33,731 nucleotides of DNA from an uncultured Mucilaginibacter sp. (GCF_903913935.1 NZ_CAIWNH010000529.1:1-33731); one strand, 5' to 3'; positions 9,882-20,598 are shown, counted from the first letter of the stretch. The notes: generated by a model from the sequence alone, not told the origin. Numbers and translations: made by a program.

Positions 9882-11123
9882 TTATTCATACCTCAATGCT
9901 TCCACAGGATCAAGTTTGGAAGCCTTTTTAGCTGGATAAAAGCCAGAGATCAGCCCGATACAGGTACAGAGTAAGATTGCTGAAAACAGCCATACCCAGG
10001 GCGCTACAAAGGCCCCGCTGATATTAATTGCAATAAGGTTACCTGCGGCCATTCCTAATATAATACCCAATATACCGCCGATAAGACAAATTACAATTGC
10101 TTCAATTAAAAACTGCTTCCGGATAATTGACGGTGTTGCCCCCAATGCCTTGCGCAGGCCGATCTCGCGGGTACGCTCGGTTACAGATACCAGCATGATA
10201 TTCATCAATCCAATGGCGGCCCCTATTAAAGTAATAGCGCCTATAGCTGCACCACCCATTGTCATCATTGACAGGTTGCCCGACAATTCATGCTGGATCG
10301 AGTCACTTCTTTCTATTTCAAAATTATTATCGCTGGTTACATTCAGGCCCCTCACGTTTCTAAAAAGCGAAGTGGCTTCTCCAATAGTAGCGTCCAGGGC
10401 AGCCGGGCTGCTTACCTGGATGGTAACTGTGAATGTTTTGTTAGTATCCGGATCGATCTGTTTGGCTTTTAAAACCGGGATCACACAAAACTTATCACCG
10501 CCAAACATATTACTCGACCCCTTGGTTGCAAAAACACCGATCACCCTAAACTGTGTACTGCCGATATAAATTGACTTGTTAATTGGGTCCTCGTCTTTAA
10601 AAAGCTTTTTCTTTATCTCGTTGCCGATCATCACTACGTTTTCGCCGTGTTCCAGCTCTGATGAGGAAAAATTACGACCGAAAGATAATTTATACCCGCT
10701 GATAACCAGGTAGTTTTCATTTGAACCCGTTACCGATATATTGGGGTTGGTTTTTTTATTGCCGTATTTTGCTACAGCGGTGCCGGTGACATCGAGGTTT
10801 ACACGTGTTAAAACCGGAAGCGCAAATTTCTTTTTAAACCTGTCAGCCTGGTCAAAACTTATTTTGGGATAGACTTTGTCATGTCCGCCATTGCCGAAGT
10901 TTAGCCCTGAGCCCCGGTTCTGAATGGTGAACGAATTGGCGCCCAGCCCTGCAAAGGCGTTGTTAACGGAGGTTTTTACCCCTTCAATCGCCGTTAATAT
11001 ACCCACCAATGCCATAATACCAATAGCGATGATCAGGGATGTTAACGATGTCCTCAACCTATTGCCTGCAATTGACTGGAGGGCGATGGAAACATTTTCA
11101 CGTAAACTGGTTTTTACAGGCAT
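9882..11123 (-). CDS. ABC transporter permease, MacB/FtsX-like
   Basis: RENVSIALQSIAGNRLRTSLTSLIIAIGIMALVGI; C-terminal VTERTREIGLRKALGATPSIIRKQFLIEAIVI...GFYPAKKASKLDPVEALRYE. Confidence 0.92.
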   Translation of the reverse strand: MPVKTSLRENVSIALQSIAGNRLRTSLTSLIIAIGIMALVGILTAIEGVKTSVNNAFAGLGANSFTIQNRGSGLNFGNGGHDKVYPKISFDQADRFKKKFALPVLTRVNLDVTGTAVAKYGNKKTNPNISVTGSNENYLVISGYKLSFGRNFSSSELEHGENVVMIGNEIKKKLFKDEDPINKSIYIGSTQFRVIGVFATKGSSNMFGGDKFCVIPVLKAKQIDPDTNKTFTVTIQVSSPAALDATIGEATSLFRNVRGLNVTSDNNFEIERSDSIQHELSGNLSMMTMGGAAIGAITLIGAAIGLMNIMLVSVTERTREIGLRKALGATPSIIRKQFLIEAIVICLIGGILGIILGMAAGNLIAINISGAFVAPWVWLFSAILLCTCIGLISGFYPAKKASKLDPVEALRYE

Positions 11124-11231
11124 GACTTAAAATTAACGAAAATCCTGGTGTTAAGACTATAAGGTACGCCGCTTTGTTACAAGCTTTCAATTAATTTAAA
11201 TACCCCCAAAAGCCTGACCGGAATCTGGTCC

Positions 11232-13199
11232 TTAGTTCACCTTCTCAAACCTTGCTGCCCATCCGCCTCCGGATGCCATTTTTACTGGCAATTTATCTGA
11301 TGCGGTTACGGTGATCACCTTGCGGGTATAGTCGGTACCATCGTGGTCGGCGTTGGCGCCGTCTTCAAAAACAGTGGCTTTATAGGTTCCTTCACCCAAA
11401 AATGACAGGTCCATCGTTAAATCGCGCGGGTTCCAGTTGGTCATCACGCCTGCGTACCAGGTGGTGCCTTTTTTGCGGGCAATGCTTACAAAATTGCCAA
11501 CGCTGCCATCCAGTGATACCGTAGCATCAAAGGTGGTGGGTACGGCTGCTATAAAATCAGTGCTTTCCTGTTCCTTAGTGTAAATGGTCGGGTTGTCCGA
11601 AAGCATTTGCAGCGGTGCCTCAAATATGGTATACATGGCCAGTTGGTGGCACCGGGTGCCCTGCGTCATAGGGTTTGAATTAACAGGCCGGAAGGCATCC
11701 TTTGGCGCATTGCGCATGCCGCCCGGGGTATAATCCATCGGGCCCGCCATCATCCGGATAAAAGGAATACTCACATCATAGCCCGGCTGGTCATTTACAC
11801 CCCATTTCATGTTCTCCAAACCCTTCACGCCTTCGCAGTTGATCACATTGGGATAGGTGCGTTGCATGCCGCTTGGTTTATACATGCCGTGGTAATCAAC
11901 CAATAAATGGTTATCGGCCGCTTTTTGCGCAAGTGAGTACAACGAGCTTACTGCTTTCTGATCATCCCGGTCTATAAAATCTATCTTAAACCCTTTTATG
12001 CCCATTTTGGCAAAATTGGCAAATAGTGCATCCGGGTCCCTTGTAATGGCATACCAGGTAGACCATAGGATCACGCCAATATTTTTCTGTTTGCCATAGT
12101 CAACGATTTGTTGAACGTCCAGCTTGGATTTATTCAGATCGTAGTCATCTGACCAGCCCTCATCAACAATAATATACTCCAGTTTATTTGCTGCCGCGAA
12201 GTCGATATAGTATTTATAGGTAGGTACATTTATACCAGCTTTAAAATCAACATGGCTGATGTTCCAGTCGTTCCACCAGTCCCAGGCCACTTTGCCGGGT
12301 TTAATCCAGCTCACATCGGCAAGGTGGGAGGGTTCGGCAAGGCGCTGCATCATATCGTTATCAGCCAGTTGTTTGTCTTCGTTACTGATAACCACTACCC
12401 GCCACGGAAAGCTGCGTGTGCCGTTAGTTTTGGCGATATAATTCGCCCGGCTTTTTACCGCATAGTTAATTCTGCTTACAAACTCTTCCGTTGGCACCGG
12501 CGCAAAAACACCGTGCAGGTTATTGCCATCGCCGGGCGTAAGGTACATTCCGGGATAATCCTGCAGATCTGCCTCAAGGATCACCGCTTTTACAGAGGCG
12601 CCTACATCAACCAGTACGGGCAAAAAAGCCAGGGTATCTTTTTTAATGGCAGAAATGCTGGTATGATCATAATGTGATTCAAAAGAGGTATTGAATTTAT
12701 CTTTATTACGGTAATCGTTCACAAAGGGTAAAAATGCTTTGTCATCATCTTTGAAATTAAAATTGGCCTCCTCGTTCAAAATGGTAATATCCCCCTTTTT
12801 CCGGGTGACGAAGCGATATGCTGCCCCATCATTATATGCCCTAAAGACCAGCCCATAATCGCCCTTAAAATTAATGGTCAACTGGTTATAATTATTCCGA
12901 ACTTGCGCTTTCTTATAAAACGGCGTGTTAAATGTTTCATCTGCTGATGAAGGGATCGCTTTTTTTACAGATACGTTCTTACCCAATACTTTAGCATCAT
13001 CAAGGGTGATGGAAATTTCAGATGGCAGGATCACTTCTGTTTCGCCATGCTTAACGGACCACGTTACGTTGGCCCCGGTATTTACCGTGATATTGATCGT
13101 GTTGTCCGGAGAGCTCAATTGGTAAGATTTAGCGCTTTGTGCGGAAACAAATGACAAAGGCAACATAAGGCAAAGCAGTAATAATATCCTGGGTTTCAT
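11232..13199 (-). CDS. Glycoside hydrolase family 97 (SusB-like alpha-glycosidase)
   Basis: Signal peptide; SSPDNTINITVNTG...; EYIIVDEGWSDDYDLN; LLVDYHGMYKPSGMQRTYPNVINCEGVKGLE. Confidence 0.92.
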   Translation of the reverse strand: MKPRILLLLCLMLPLSFVSAQSAKSYQLSSPDNTINITVNTGANVTWSVKHGETEVILPSEISITLDDAKVLGKNVSVKKAIPSSADETFNTPFYKKAQVRNNYNQLTINFKGDYGLVFRAYNDGAAYRFVTRKKGDITILNEEANFNFKDDDKAFLPFVNDYRNKDKFNTSFESHYDHTSISAIKKDTLAFLPVLVDVGASVKAVILEADLQDYPGMYLTPGDGNNLHGVFAPVPTEEFVSRINYAVKSRANYIAKTNGTRSFPWRVVVISNEDKQLADNDMMQRLAEPSHLADVSWIKPGKVAWDWWNDWNISHVDFKAGINVPTYKYYIDFAAANKLEYIIVDEGWSDDYDLNKSKLDVQQIVDYGKQKNIGVILWSTWYAITRDPDALFANFAKMGIKGFKIDFIDRDDQKAVSSLYSLAQKAADNHLLVDYHGMYKPSGMQRTYPNVINCEGVKGLENMKWGVNDQPGYDVSIPFIRMMAGPMDYTPGGMRNAPKDAFRPVNSNPMTQGTRCHQLAMYTIFEAPLQMLSDNPTIYTKEQESTDFIAAVPTTFDATVSLDGSVGNFVSIARKKGTTWYAGVMTNWNPRDLTMDLSFLGEGTYKATVFEDGANADHDGTDYTRKVITVTASDKLPVKMASGGGWAARFEKVN

Positions 13200-13296
13200 C
13201 GGGTAATAATTGAGGTTTAATATCCGCCTAATCTAATTAAATTCCGGAAAATATTTAAGTGTAATACTGACAATTTTTAACAGGAAGTGAATTTGC

Positions 13297-14181
13297 CTAC
13301 TTCCCCGTCAGCACAATAACCACCCGCCTGTTTTGATCCTGGTCGATCGAGCTCATTTCGGGGTAAACTTTTGGTTCTTTGCTGCCCAGGCCTTTGTAGG
13401 TTAGCCGGGTTGGGCTGATGCCCTCGCTCACAAGGTAATCATATATGAATTTTGCCCTTGTAAGCGATAGTTCTAATTTTCGTGTGTCAAGATCTTCGCC
13501 GTCTTTACCATTGTACTGGCAGCAAATATGTCCCTGGATCTCAATTTTTAGTGTGGGATGCACTTTTAACAGGTCTTTTAACGCAACCATATATCGTACC
13601 GCCGATGGTCGTAAAAAGTGCCTGCCCGGCTGGAAAGTTAATTCGCTGAAACTGATGCTGTCGCCAACATTACGACCGCCGATATTGTTGATCCGGGTGT
13701 AAACGCTGTCGCTTTTCTTATTTGATCCGAGTGTATCACGTAAACGGGGTACCACAATTGGTTTTTTTAGCACTGGTTTTGGTGCGGCAGGCCTTGCAAA
13801 AATGATCTCGACCCGGCGATTGAAGGGGTCGCCTATGGCAGAATGTGCCCTGGTTGAAGCATCAACCTGCCCCTTGCCATTAGCAAAGAATCGCTCGCTT
13901 TTGCTGTGCAGCTTTTGCAGATACGCTTTTACTATTTCGGCCCTTGCGGTAGATAGCGTAAAGTTTGAATCCCTTTTACCCAGGTAATCTGCAAAGCCGT
14001 GAATTTTAACGACGGTTGTATCCTTTATAAAACGGCTCAGCGAATCAAGCGTAACTTTATGGGCAGGGGTGAGGTCCTTTTGGTTGATATCATAAAACAA
14101 CCGTATGGTATCCCGCTGGCACGACCACGAAGGCAATGCTTTCCCGAGGATCAACAGGCAAAATATTAGCTTCAGTTTCAT
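13297..14181 (-). CDS. OmpA-family protein with two tandem OmpA-like regions
   Basis: First: VVKIHGFADYLGKRDSNFTLSTARAEIVKAYL; second: LKIEIQGHICCQYNGKDGED...LSLTRAKFIYDYLVSEGISPTRLTYKGLGSKEP...NRRVVIVL. Confidence 0.85.
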   Translation of the reverse strand: MKLKLIFCLLILGKALPSWSCQRDTIRLFYDINQKDLTPAHKVTLDSLSRFIKDTTVVKIHGFADYLGKRDSNFTLSTARAEIVKAYLQKLHSKSERFFANGKGQVDASTRAHSAIGDPFNRRVEIIFARPAAPKPVLKKPIVVPRLRDTLGSNKKSDSVYTRINNIGGRNVGDSISFSELTFQPGRHFLRPSAVRYMVALKDLLKVHPTLKIEIQGHICCQYNGKDGEDLDTRKLELSLTRAKFIYDYLVSEGISPTRLTYKGLGSKEPKVYPEMSSIDQDQNRRVVIVLTGK

Positions 14182-14190
14182 TTTTCCGAG

Positions 14191-14826
14191 TTAACGCAAT
14201 GGCTTCACCATAATATTTTTAAAAAAGGTCAAACTCTTCGGATCATGGCCCTGTAAGGCGAAAGTACCGCTTGAAAGTACGCGCTGCTCATCGCCTGTTT
14301 CACGTTTTACGTTGTCAGGTTCGGTATAGTCAAGTACTACTTTGTCATTTAATTTAACTAAAACCCTTTTGCCTTCAACAGTAATATACATGGTAAACCA
14401 TTCATTGTCTTTCACATAAACTTCTTTGATGTTATCAATGCCGTATAAACTACCCGTCCTTATCCAGTCGGTATGGCTGTTGTTTACCTGTACTTCGTAG
14501 CCTTTTGAGGGCCATCCACCCTGCTGGTACCCTGTATGGATATAGATGCCCGAGTTACTGCCCTTGTGGGTCATCACATCGGCTTTAAACTCAAAATTTT
14601 TAAAGTCATGATTCAGCACTGGTCCATCGTAAAATAGATGCGCGGTTTTGCCATGTACGATGATCATCCCGCTATCAACCGAAAATGTTTCGGCATTGTC
14701 GCCCACCTTCCAGTTATTCAAGGTTTTTCCATCAAACAAAGAGATCCAGCCCTTTGTATGTTGTTTTGAGGCCGAACAGGAAAGCAGCAGGCAGGCGATA
14801 AAGCAGCAATACTTGATTTTTTTCAT
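14191..14826 (-). CDS. DUF1080 (3-keto-disaccharide hydrolase-like) lipoprotein
   Basis: Lipobox LLLSCSAS; GWISLFDGKTLNNWKV...SNSGIYIHTGYQQGGWPSKGYEVQVNNSH. Confidence 0.88.
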   Translation of the reverse strand: MKKIKYCCFIACLLLSCSASKQHTKGWISLFDGKTLNNWKVGDNAETFSVDSGMIIVHGKTAHLFYDGPVLNHDFKNFEFKADVMTHKGSNSGIYIHTGYQQGGWPSKGYEVQVNNSHTDWIRTGSLYGIDNIKEVYVKDNEWFTMYITVEGKRVLVKLNDKVVLDYTEPDNVKRETGDEQRVLSSGTFALQGHDPKSLTFFKNIMVKPLR

Positions 14827-14889
14827 TAGAGGAGTTTTATTTAAATCAGTTTGAATAATAAAACTAAGCTAATACTATTTATCAATGAT

Positions 14890-15354
14890 TTAAAATGGCC
14901 TGAAATTTGGCCTGCTGATCAAGGGCGAGAACGACCAGGGGATTGAGCTTAAAATAACCAGTAATGCAATACTGAACCATATTGCCATTGTTTTAAATTT
15001 ATCCTGATCCGTAGTTTTTCGTTTGGCTTTAACCGAACCGATGGTAATGATAACGATACCCGTTAACATCATGGTGATGTGCTCCATCCCGAAAAATCTG
15101 ATCTGCCGTTCATGAACTGCCTCAGTGAAATGATATAAAAAATAGCTTACCACCGGGCTGATGAAATACAACCATAAGCCCAGCACTAATTGAACATGCG
15201 CAATGGTGGCGGTGATTTGCCTTACCCTATCATCAAACGACCGAAACTGCTTTTTAAAAAGCCAGCCGCGATATGCCCGAAAAATGGCAAAAAGCAAACT
15301 CGCCAAAACAAACCAGCGCACCATTGAGTGCAACGCCAATAAGGTTGGGTACAT
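14890..15354 (-). CDS. Small integral membrane protein
   Basis: 154 aa, several hydrophobic segments (LHSMVRWFVLASLLFAIFRAYRGW...). Confidence 0.65.
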   Translation of the reverse strand: MYPTLLALHSMVRWFVLASLLFAIFRAYRGWLFKKQFRSFDDRVRQITATIAHVQLVLGLWLYFISPVVSYFLYHFTEAVHERQIRFFGMEHITMMLTGIVIITIGSVKAKRKTTDQDKFKTMAIWFSIALLVILSSIPWSFSPLISRPNFRPF

Positions 15355-15536
15355 ATTTATTTTTCTTCGCTGGTTATTTGATTATGATTTATGATAGGGA
15401 CGATCCTCGTTATAAAACATTTTACACCGCAAATTAAAAGATTACTTTTTGTATAAGGGCCGCCTGTTATTAACAAAAGTTTAATACTACCGGTTGTTAA
15501 AGGTTTTATTAGGGCGATATTTTTGTATAACACATT

Positions 15537-16175
15537 ATGATGCAGATACGCAAAGCCCTTAAGATGAATTTCATTAAATCCATAAAGGTTGCCGCGGCAC
15601 TGTGCTCTAAAAAAGGACTAAAAAAGCTGGCTGTTCAGCTTTATGACCCAAACCAATCGGACGAGCGAAAAGCATTTTCAGCGGCCCTGGGAGTGTTCCT
15701 TGGCATCATCCCTATTTGGGGTTTTCAAACCATATCAGCCATTTTCCTGTCTGTTTTTTTTAGGTTGAATAAGGCTTTTGTATTAATATTTTCACATATC
15801 AGTTTACCTCCGTTGTTGCCCCTGGTTATATTTCTAAGTTACAAAGCGGGATCGTTGTGGATGCCGGGCAATTTTCATGGAACCGGGTCTACTCAAAATT
15901 TGAATGCCCACTTGCAGCAGTATATTTATGGCAGCATTTCGCTGGCCGCTGTAGCGGCAGTGGTAACAGGTTGGTTAACGTTTGCCACACTGAAATTCAT
16001 AAAGTTTGTAAAAAAATACAGGCTGGAAGCCGGTATAAAGGTCAAACTTACTCTGGCCTACCCAGGGGCCCAGGCAGTAAAAGTTAATTTGCCCCAGGCT
16101 GCATTCATTTGTTACATTTTGTTAGTATTGGGCGTAAGGTATAAACATGCGTTAAATGGAACGCGTGTTTATTAA
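15537..16175 (+). CDS. DUF2062 domain membrane protein
   Basis: SDERKAFSAALGVFLGIIPIWGFQTISAIFLSVFFRLNKAFVLIFSHISLPPLLPLVIFLSYKAG. Confidence 0.75.
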   Translation: MMQIRKALKMNFIKSIKVAAALCSKKGLKKLAVQLYDPNQSDERKAFSAALGVFLGIIPIWGFQTISAIFLSVFFRLNKAFVLIFSHISLPPLLPLVIFLSYKAGSLWMPGNFHGTGSTQNLNAHLQQYIYGSISLAAVAAVVTGWLTFATLKFIKFVKKYRLEAGIKVKLTLAYPGAQAVKVNLPQAAFICYILLVLGVRYKHALNGTRVY

Positions 16176-16207
16176 AATCTATCAGTATAACCTTTAACCT
16201 GTTTTTA

Positions 16208-16789
16208 ATGAAATTTAAACTTCTCCTTATCCTTTTTATCATCATCGGCATGCGTGCATTTTCACAATCCGGCAACGCCATCGCGGTAGTTTACGGCTCG
16301 GCCAATACTTTTGTAGATATACATGGCTCCATTGGCGATTTTGGCTATAATAATAAAACAGGCACCAATTTTGGCCTTATTTACACCAAAAAGATCACCA
16401 AACTATTATCAATTCAAACTGGGTTGGTTTTTGCTGATGATAAAGCCGAAGAAAACTCAATTTTACCTGGCCGGGCAGGCATTAATGATGATGGGGATTT
16501 GAAGATCATCTCGATACCCATTATTGCTAAATTTACCTTTTTTAAATATTTGTATGGCGATGCAGGGCTTTCAATAGATAAGGAAATTAACTACTCCGGC
16601 AACTATTTATCGCTTGATCAATCGGGCATTGGGTTTGAGATCGGCGTTGGCGCCCAGTACGCATTTAGCCATGTTACAGTATTCGTAAACCCCTATATCA
16701 AGGATTATGGGATTGCCCATTTCAATAGCAAAGAAGGTTTTAACCTGCTGGAAAATGGATTTAAGTTTGGATTGGGTTATAGTTTTTAA
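16208..16789 (+). CDS. Outer-membrane beta-barrel protein
   Basis: Signal peptide MKFKLLLILFIIIGMRAFSQS; alternating strands; terminal aromatic FKFGLGYSF. Confidence 0.75.
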   Translation: MKFKLLLILFIIIGMRAFSQSGNAIAVVYGSANTFVDIHGSIGDFGYNNKTGTNFGLIYTKKITKLLSIQTGLVFADDKAEENSILPGRAGINDDGDLKIISIPIIAKFTFFKYLYGDAGLSIDKEINYSGNYLSLDQSGIGFEIGVGAQYAFSHVTVFVNPYIKDYGIAHFNSKEGFNLLENGFKFGLGYSF

Positions 16790-16810
16790 CTTTTTTAGGG
16801 AGTGGGCGAA

Positions 16811-17080
16811 TTATTGTTCAGTCTCTGCTGTCAACATTAGCAGGTGGTCTGCATCCATTATCAAAATATTTTTACCCGAAACGGAGATCAACTTTTCGTC
16901 GACAAGGTCGTTTATATTACCCTAACGTCCAATCTCCGATTTAGGTGTTTTACCTTGTAATCATATTTGTTAAAATAGAGGTGTTTGATCCCGTCAAAAG
17001 ACTTTAAAAAAATCTCTTCATTCCGCTTGTTCAAAAAGAAATAACGTTTGGGTTAATTATTGAGAAGATAAACGACTTGT
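16811..17080 (-). pseudogene. Possible decayed Crp/Fnr-like regulator C-terminus (frameshifted/stopped)
   Basis: Minus-strand reading QGKTPKSEIGR*GNINDLVDEKLISVSGKNILIMDADHLLMLTAETEQ* resembles a Crp/Fnr winged-HTH tail; an adjacent frame upstream reads YFFLNKRNEEIFLKSFDGIKHLYFNKYDYKVKHL. Confidence 0.35.
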
Positions 17081-17232
17081 TTATCTTTCTGAAAAAATAA
17101 TAATCGAGGCGGTTTTAATAATATTTTTAACTCAGTTTTGGTTATATCTCCTTGTAATTTATTAATTAACGAAATAATAAAAACAATTGCATTTATTATT
17201 TGTTATAAGTAGTTTCAAATTGTAATAAGCCC

Positions 17233-17607
17233 ATGGATATCACTGAAAAAAAGATTGTAATATTTGATGATGATGAAGATATACTATCTATCTGCAGCTT
17301 CATTTTGGAAGAACAAGGATGGACGGTTTATGCGTATACAGATTGTAATAAAATCGTAGAAAAAATTTCAGCTGTTATGCCTGATATCATTATTATGGAC
17401 AACTGGATCCCTGACGATGGCGGAATAATTGCAACGCAAACGCTCAAAAAAAATGAGGCTTTGAAAAATATCCCCGTTATCTATTTTTCTGCAAATAGCG
17501 ATATTGAACAGCTTGCAAGCCACGCTGGTGCCGAAACTTACCTTGCCAAACCTTTTGACCTGGAAGACCTTGAAATGGTGATCAACAGCGTGCTGGTAAA
17601 AAACTAA
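17233..17607 (+). CDS. Single-domain response regulator (CheY-like receiver)
   Basis: IVIFDDDEDILSICSFILEEQGW...DIIIMDNWIPDDGG...VIYFSA...YLAKPFDLEDL. Confidence 0.9.
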   Translation: MDITEKKIVIFDDDEDILSICSFILEEQGWTVYAYTDCNKIVEKISAVMPDIIIMDNWIPDDGGIIATQTLKKNEALKNIPVIYFSANSDIEQLASHAGAETYLAKPFDLEDLEMVINSVLVKN

Positions 17608-17667
17608 ATTTTTCTATTCTTTTAAACACATGGCCGGGAATAAGTTTTACGTAAGGTAGCGTCGTCA

Positions 17668-20598
17668 TTATTCGGGGCTGCCACCCGGACCACCGCCTGG
17701 GCCGCCGGGTCCTCCTGCTCCGCCATCTCTTCTCAATCCGCGCATACCGGGTTCCTGTGTTGGCGCCTTACCGGCAAATTTCTGTAGCCTTAACGTAAAT
17801 GTTGCCAGGTAATAACGTGCCAGCCTGTTAACATGCGTTTCGGTAATTGAATTGGCGTTGGTTGAAGAAGTAAAACCTGTATTTTGGTTAAATAAGTCAA
17901 ACGCGGATATACGGATAGCGCCACGGTGATCTTTCATAAACCGGCGCTCAACATAAAGGTTTAAAATATTAGGATTAGTTATTTTAAGACTCGGATTATA
18001 GCCATAATTGGTGGCATGCGTATAATCATAGCTAAAGGTCCAGTCGCCAAAATAATTTTTCCCGTTTATACCAGTATTCCAGGTTCTGACATTGGCCGTG
18101 CCGTTTGTAATAAAATCCCTTACTGAATTATCTGTTTTGTTGATGGCATAGTTGGTTAATAACTGGGCATCAATCTTATCAGGTATATCAACTCTGAATT
18201 GGAATTGGGGAGTGAATTGTAAGTTTTTTGAAATGTTTTTTTCAGTTGTTGCAACGCTGGTGGCCGAGTCAATATTTGTTAAAAAGCCGATGTTGTTGGC
18301 ATAAGTAACAGTACTCCTGAAATACAAAGTAAACTTGCGGTTATCCAGTGGCTTTGCATAGGTTAACTGCCCTGAGGTGGTATTATAGCCGCTGGTATTC
18401 TGGTACTTGGTTAATATAGTATTTTGGAATGTAGGGTCAGACGGGTATTTGTGCGGATAAGTAATAGTATTTGAGGCTACATAGTTGGATATGGCCTGGT
18501 ATTGAATACTTGCGAAAAATATATCTCCGGTTTGAAAGCTAAAGTTATTGTACCGGATAGAAAAATTACTGGTGAATTGCGGCGCAAGATCAGGGTTGCC
18601 TTTTACCGGGTAAAGGGCATTTGAGAAATCAATAACCGGCTGCAATTGGGAAAATGACGGTGTGCTGCTTGATCCGTTATAATTTACAGAGAAATTCCTG
18701 CTCCTTGAAAAATTATAAACAAAACGGGCGGTTGGAATGAAATTAAAGGCGGAGACGTGCGTGCTGGCCCCGGTTGCCGGAGAATAGCCGCTTAAGTCAG
18801 CTTGCTGTGCCCCAATGCCGAGGGTATAATTGTATTTTTTTTCGATAAAGCGGTAGTTAAGGCCGGCTTTATTTGTGGTAAAAGTATAGTTGTATTGATT
18901 GCTTAACGCGCTGTCCCTGCTGAAAACCGTACTTAGCGTGTCAAGAATAGCAATATCCTGCTTGTTATTCGAGGTCGCTGAATAATTCAGCGCGTAAGTC
19001 AATTCAAGATAAGATAATTTGCCGATGGGTAAAAGATAGGATAACGAAGTGCCATAGCTATTGGTACGGCTATAAGTACTGATCATTTGGTTTAGCGGCG
19101 CTGTTGGTGTTCCGGATGTATAAGTATAAACCGGGTTTTGGAATGAATTGCTGGGCGCAGAACTTACGGTTACGTTAATGCTTAAATTGTTGCGATGTGG
19201 CAGCCTGCGATTATATAAGGCCGTAAACCCATATGTTGGCGCCTGTGAATTGGCGTTGGTAAGCACGGTATAAATGGTAGGTGGTGGCTTCGGACTTGTA
19301 AAATTATCGGCTTCATAGTCGCTTGTGTTTGTTCCTGAATACGAGAATGTTGGCGTAACTTTTAAATAATTGATAGTATCAGGTTTGTATTCCATGTTCC
19401 AGGTAAACCGGTGGTTTATATTTTCAATTTTATCAATGCTGTTTTGCTTCTGTTCACTTGGATTTGTAGGATTTGTATTCCGCTGGTCGTTAATGGTGGT
19501 TGTTGATACCGTATTGTCTGCAAAGCTGTAACTGCCATAAACCGAAAGGTATTTACCCCATTGGTCCCTGAAATTGGTGCCCATAGAATGGGCGTTGCTG
19601 ATGCCGTTTTGGGTACTGGTAAGGCTGCCATTGTTTTGGCCGCCCCGGGCAGCGTTGCCACGGCCACCGCCACCACCACCACCGCCAAATCCACCACCAC
19701 CGCCGGTACCACCGGTTGAATTAAAGGTGAAAGTGTTTGCATTGGAATTATTTATACTCCCCAAAACAGCTATTTGCTGATCGCCGTTAAATTTAAAAGC
19801 GTTTAACGACACCAAATGCCTGTTTGCATCAGGGATTCCCTGGCTTTGCGGAAGCGCGTCCTCACCGTCGCCAGCAGTGGCCTGCCCAAAATAACCATAG
19901 TTTTTATCCTTTCGGATGGTGATATTCATGATCTTTTCCGGCTCACCGGTTTTTACCCCGGTAAGGTTTGCCTGGTCGCCATAATCATCAATCATCTGAA
20001 TGTTTTCAACCACATCAGCAGGAAGGTTTTTTGTTGCACTTTGCACATCACCACCCATAAAATCTTTTCCGTTGATCCGTACCTTGGTAACCTGTTTTCC
20101 CTGCGTAGTAACATTGCCGTTAACATCAACATCAACGCCGGGTAGTTTTTTTATCAGGTCCTCAACCGGGGCATTTTCGCGTACCTTGTAGGCACTTGCC
20201 TTGTATTCAACTGTGTCTTCCTTTATGGTGATCGGTATCACCCCAACAATATTCACCTGGCTAAGCATGTGCGCTTCGCTTTTTATTACGATGGTGCCTA
20301 AATCCGCAGGTTTATTATCAGCGGTTAGCGCGTAATGTCTTTTAAGGGTAATATACCCAATCGACGATACGGCAATAACAATTTTATTGCCTTTTACTGC
20401 AGGAAATACAAATTTTCCGTTTGCATCTGTAACAGTCATCGTGCTGTCTTGCTGATCGGAAGTAAGTTTTATTGAAGTTCCGGGAAGTGTTTGTTTAGTT
20501 GAATCGGCAATGGTTCCGTGTACTTCTCTTCCGCTTTGAGCGAAAGCATAGGTCATTGTAAAAACCGATAGGATCAATATTGAAAATATAGTTTTCAT
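17668..20598 (-). CDS. TonB-dependent-receptor-like outer-membrane protein with N-terminal carboxypeptidase-regulatory-like domain
   Basis: Signal peptide; GREVHGTIADSTKQTLPGTSIKLTSDQQDS; EDLIKKLPGVDVDVNGNVTTQGKQVTKVRINGKDF; long beta-barrel; Gly-rich tracts. Confidence 0.9.
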   Translation of the reverse strand: MKTIFSILILSVFTMTYAFAQSGREVHGTIADSTKQTLPGTSIKLTSDQQDSTMTVTDANGKFVFPAVKGNKIVIAVSSIGYITLKRHYALTADNKPADLGTIVIKSEAHMLSQVNIVGVIPITIKEDTVEYKASAYKVRENAPVEDLIKKLPGVDVDVNGNVTTQGKQVTKVRINGKDFMGGDVQSATKNLPADVVENIQMIDDYGDQANLTGVKTGEPEKIMNITIRKDKNYGYFGQATAGDGEDALPQSQGIPDANRHLVSLNAFKFNGDQQIAVLGSINNSNANTFTFNSTGGTGGGGGFGGGGGGGGRGNAARGGQNNGSLTSTQNGISNAHSMGTNFRDQWGKYLSVYGSYSFADNTVSTTTINDQRNTNPTNPSEQKQNSIDKIENINHRFTWNMEYKPDTINYLKVTPTFSYSGTNTSDYEADNFTSPKPPPTIYTVLTNANSQAPTYGFTALYNRRLPHRNNLSINVTVSSAPSNSFQNPVYTYTSGTPTAPLNQMISTYSRTNSYGTSLSYLLPIGKLSYLELTYALNYSATSNNKQDIAILDTLSTVFSRDSALSNQYNYTFTTNKAGLNYRFIEKKYNYTLGIGAQQADLSGYSPATGASTHVSAFNFIPTARFVYNFSRSRNFSVNYNGSSSTPSFSQLQPVIDFSNALYPVKGNPDLAPQFTSNFSIRYNNFSFQTGDIFFASIQYQAISNYVASNTITYPHKYPSDPTFQNTILTKYQNTSGYNTTSGQLTYAKPLDNRKFTLYFRSTVTYANNIGFLTNIDSATSVATTEKNISKNLQFTPQFQFRVDIPDKIDAQLLTNYAINKTDNSVRDFITNGTANVRTWNTGINGKNYFGDWTFSYDYTHATNYGYNPSLKITNPNILNLYVERRFMKDHRGAIRISAFDLFNQNTGFTSSTNANSITETHVNRLARYYLATFTLRLQKFAGKAPTQEPGMRGLRRDGGAGGPGGPGGGPGGSPE

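Noticed and set aside
19574-19780. Proline-rich plus-strand ORF
   Set aside because: Antisense of the poly-Gly tract in the TonB-type protein.
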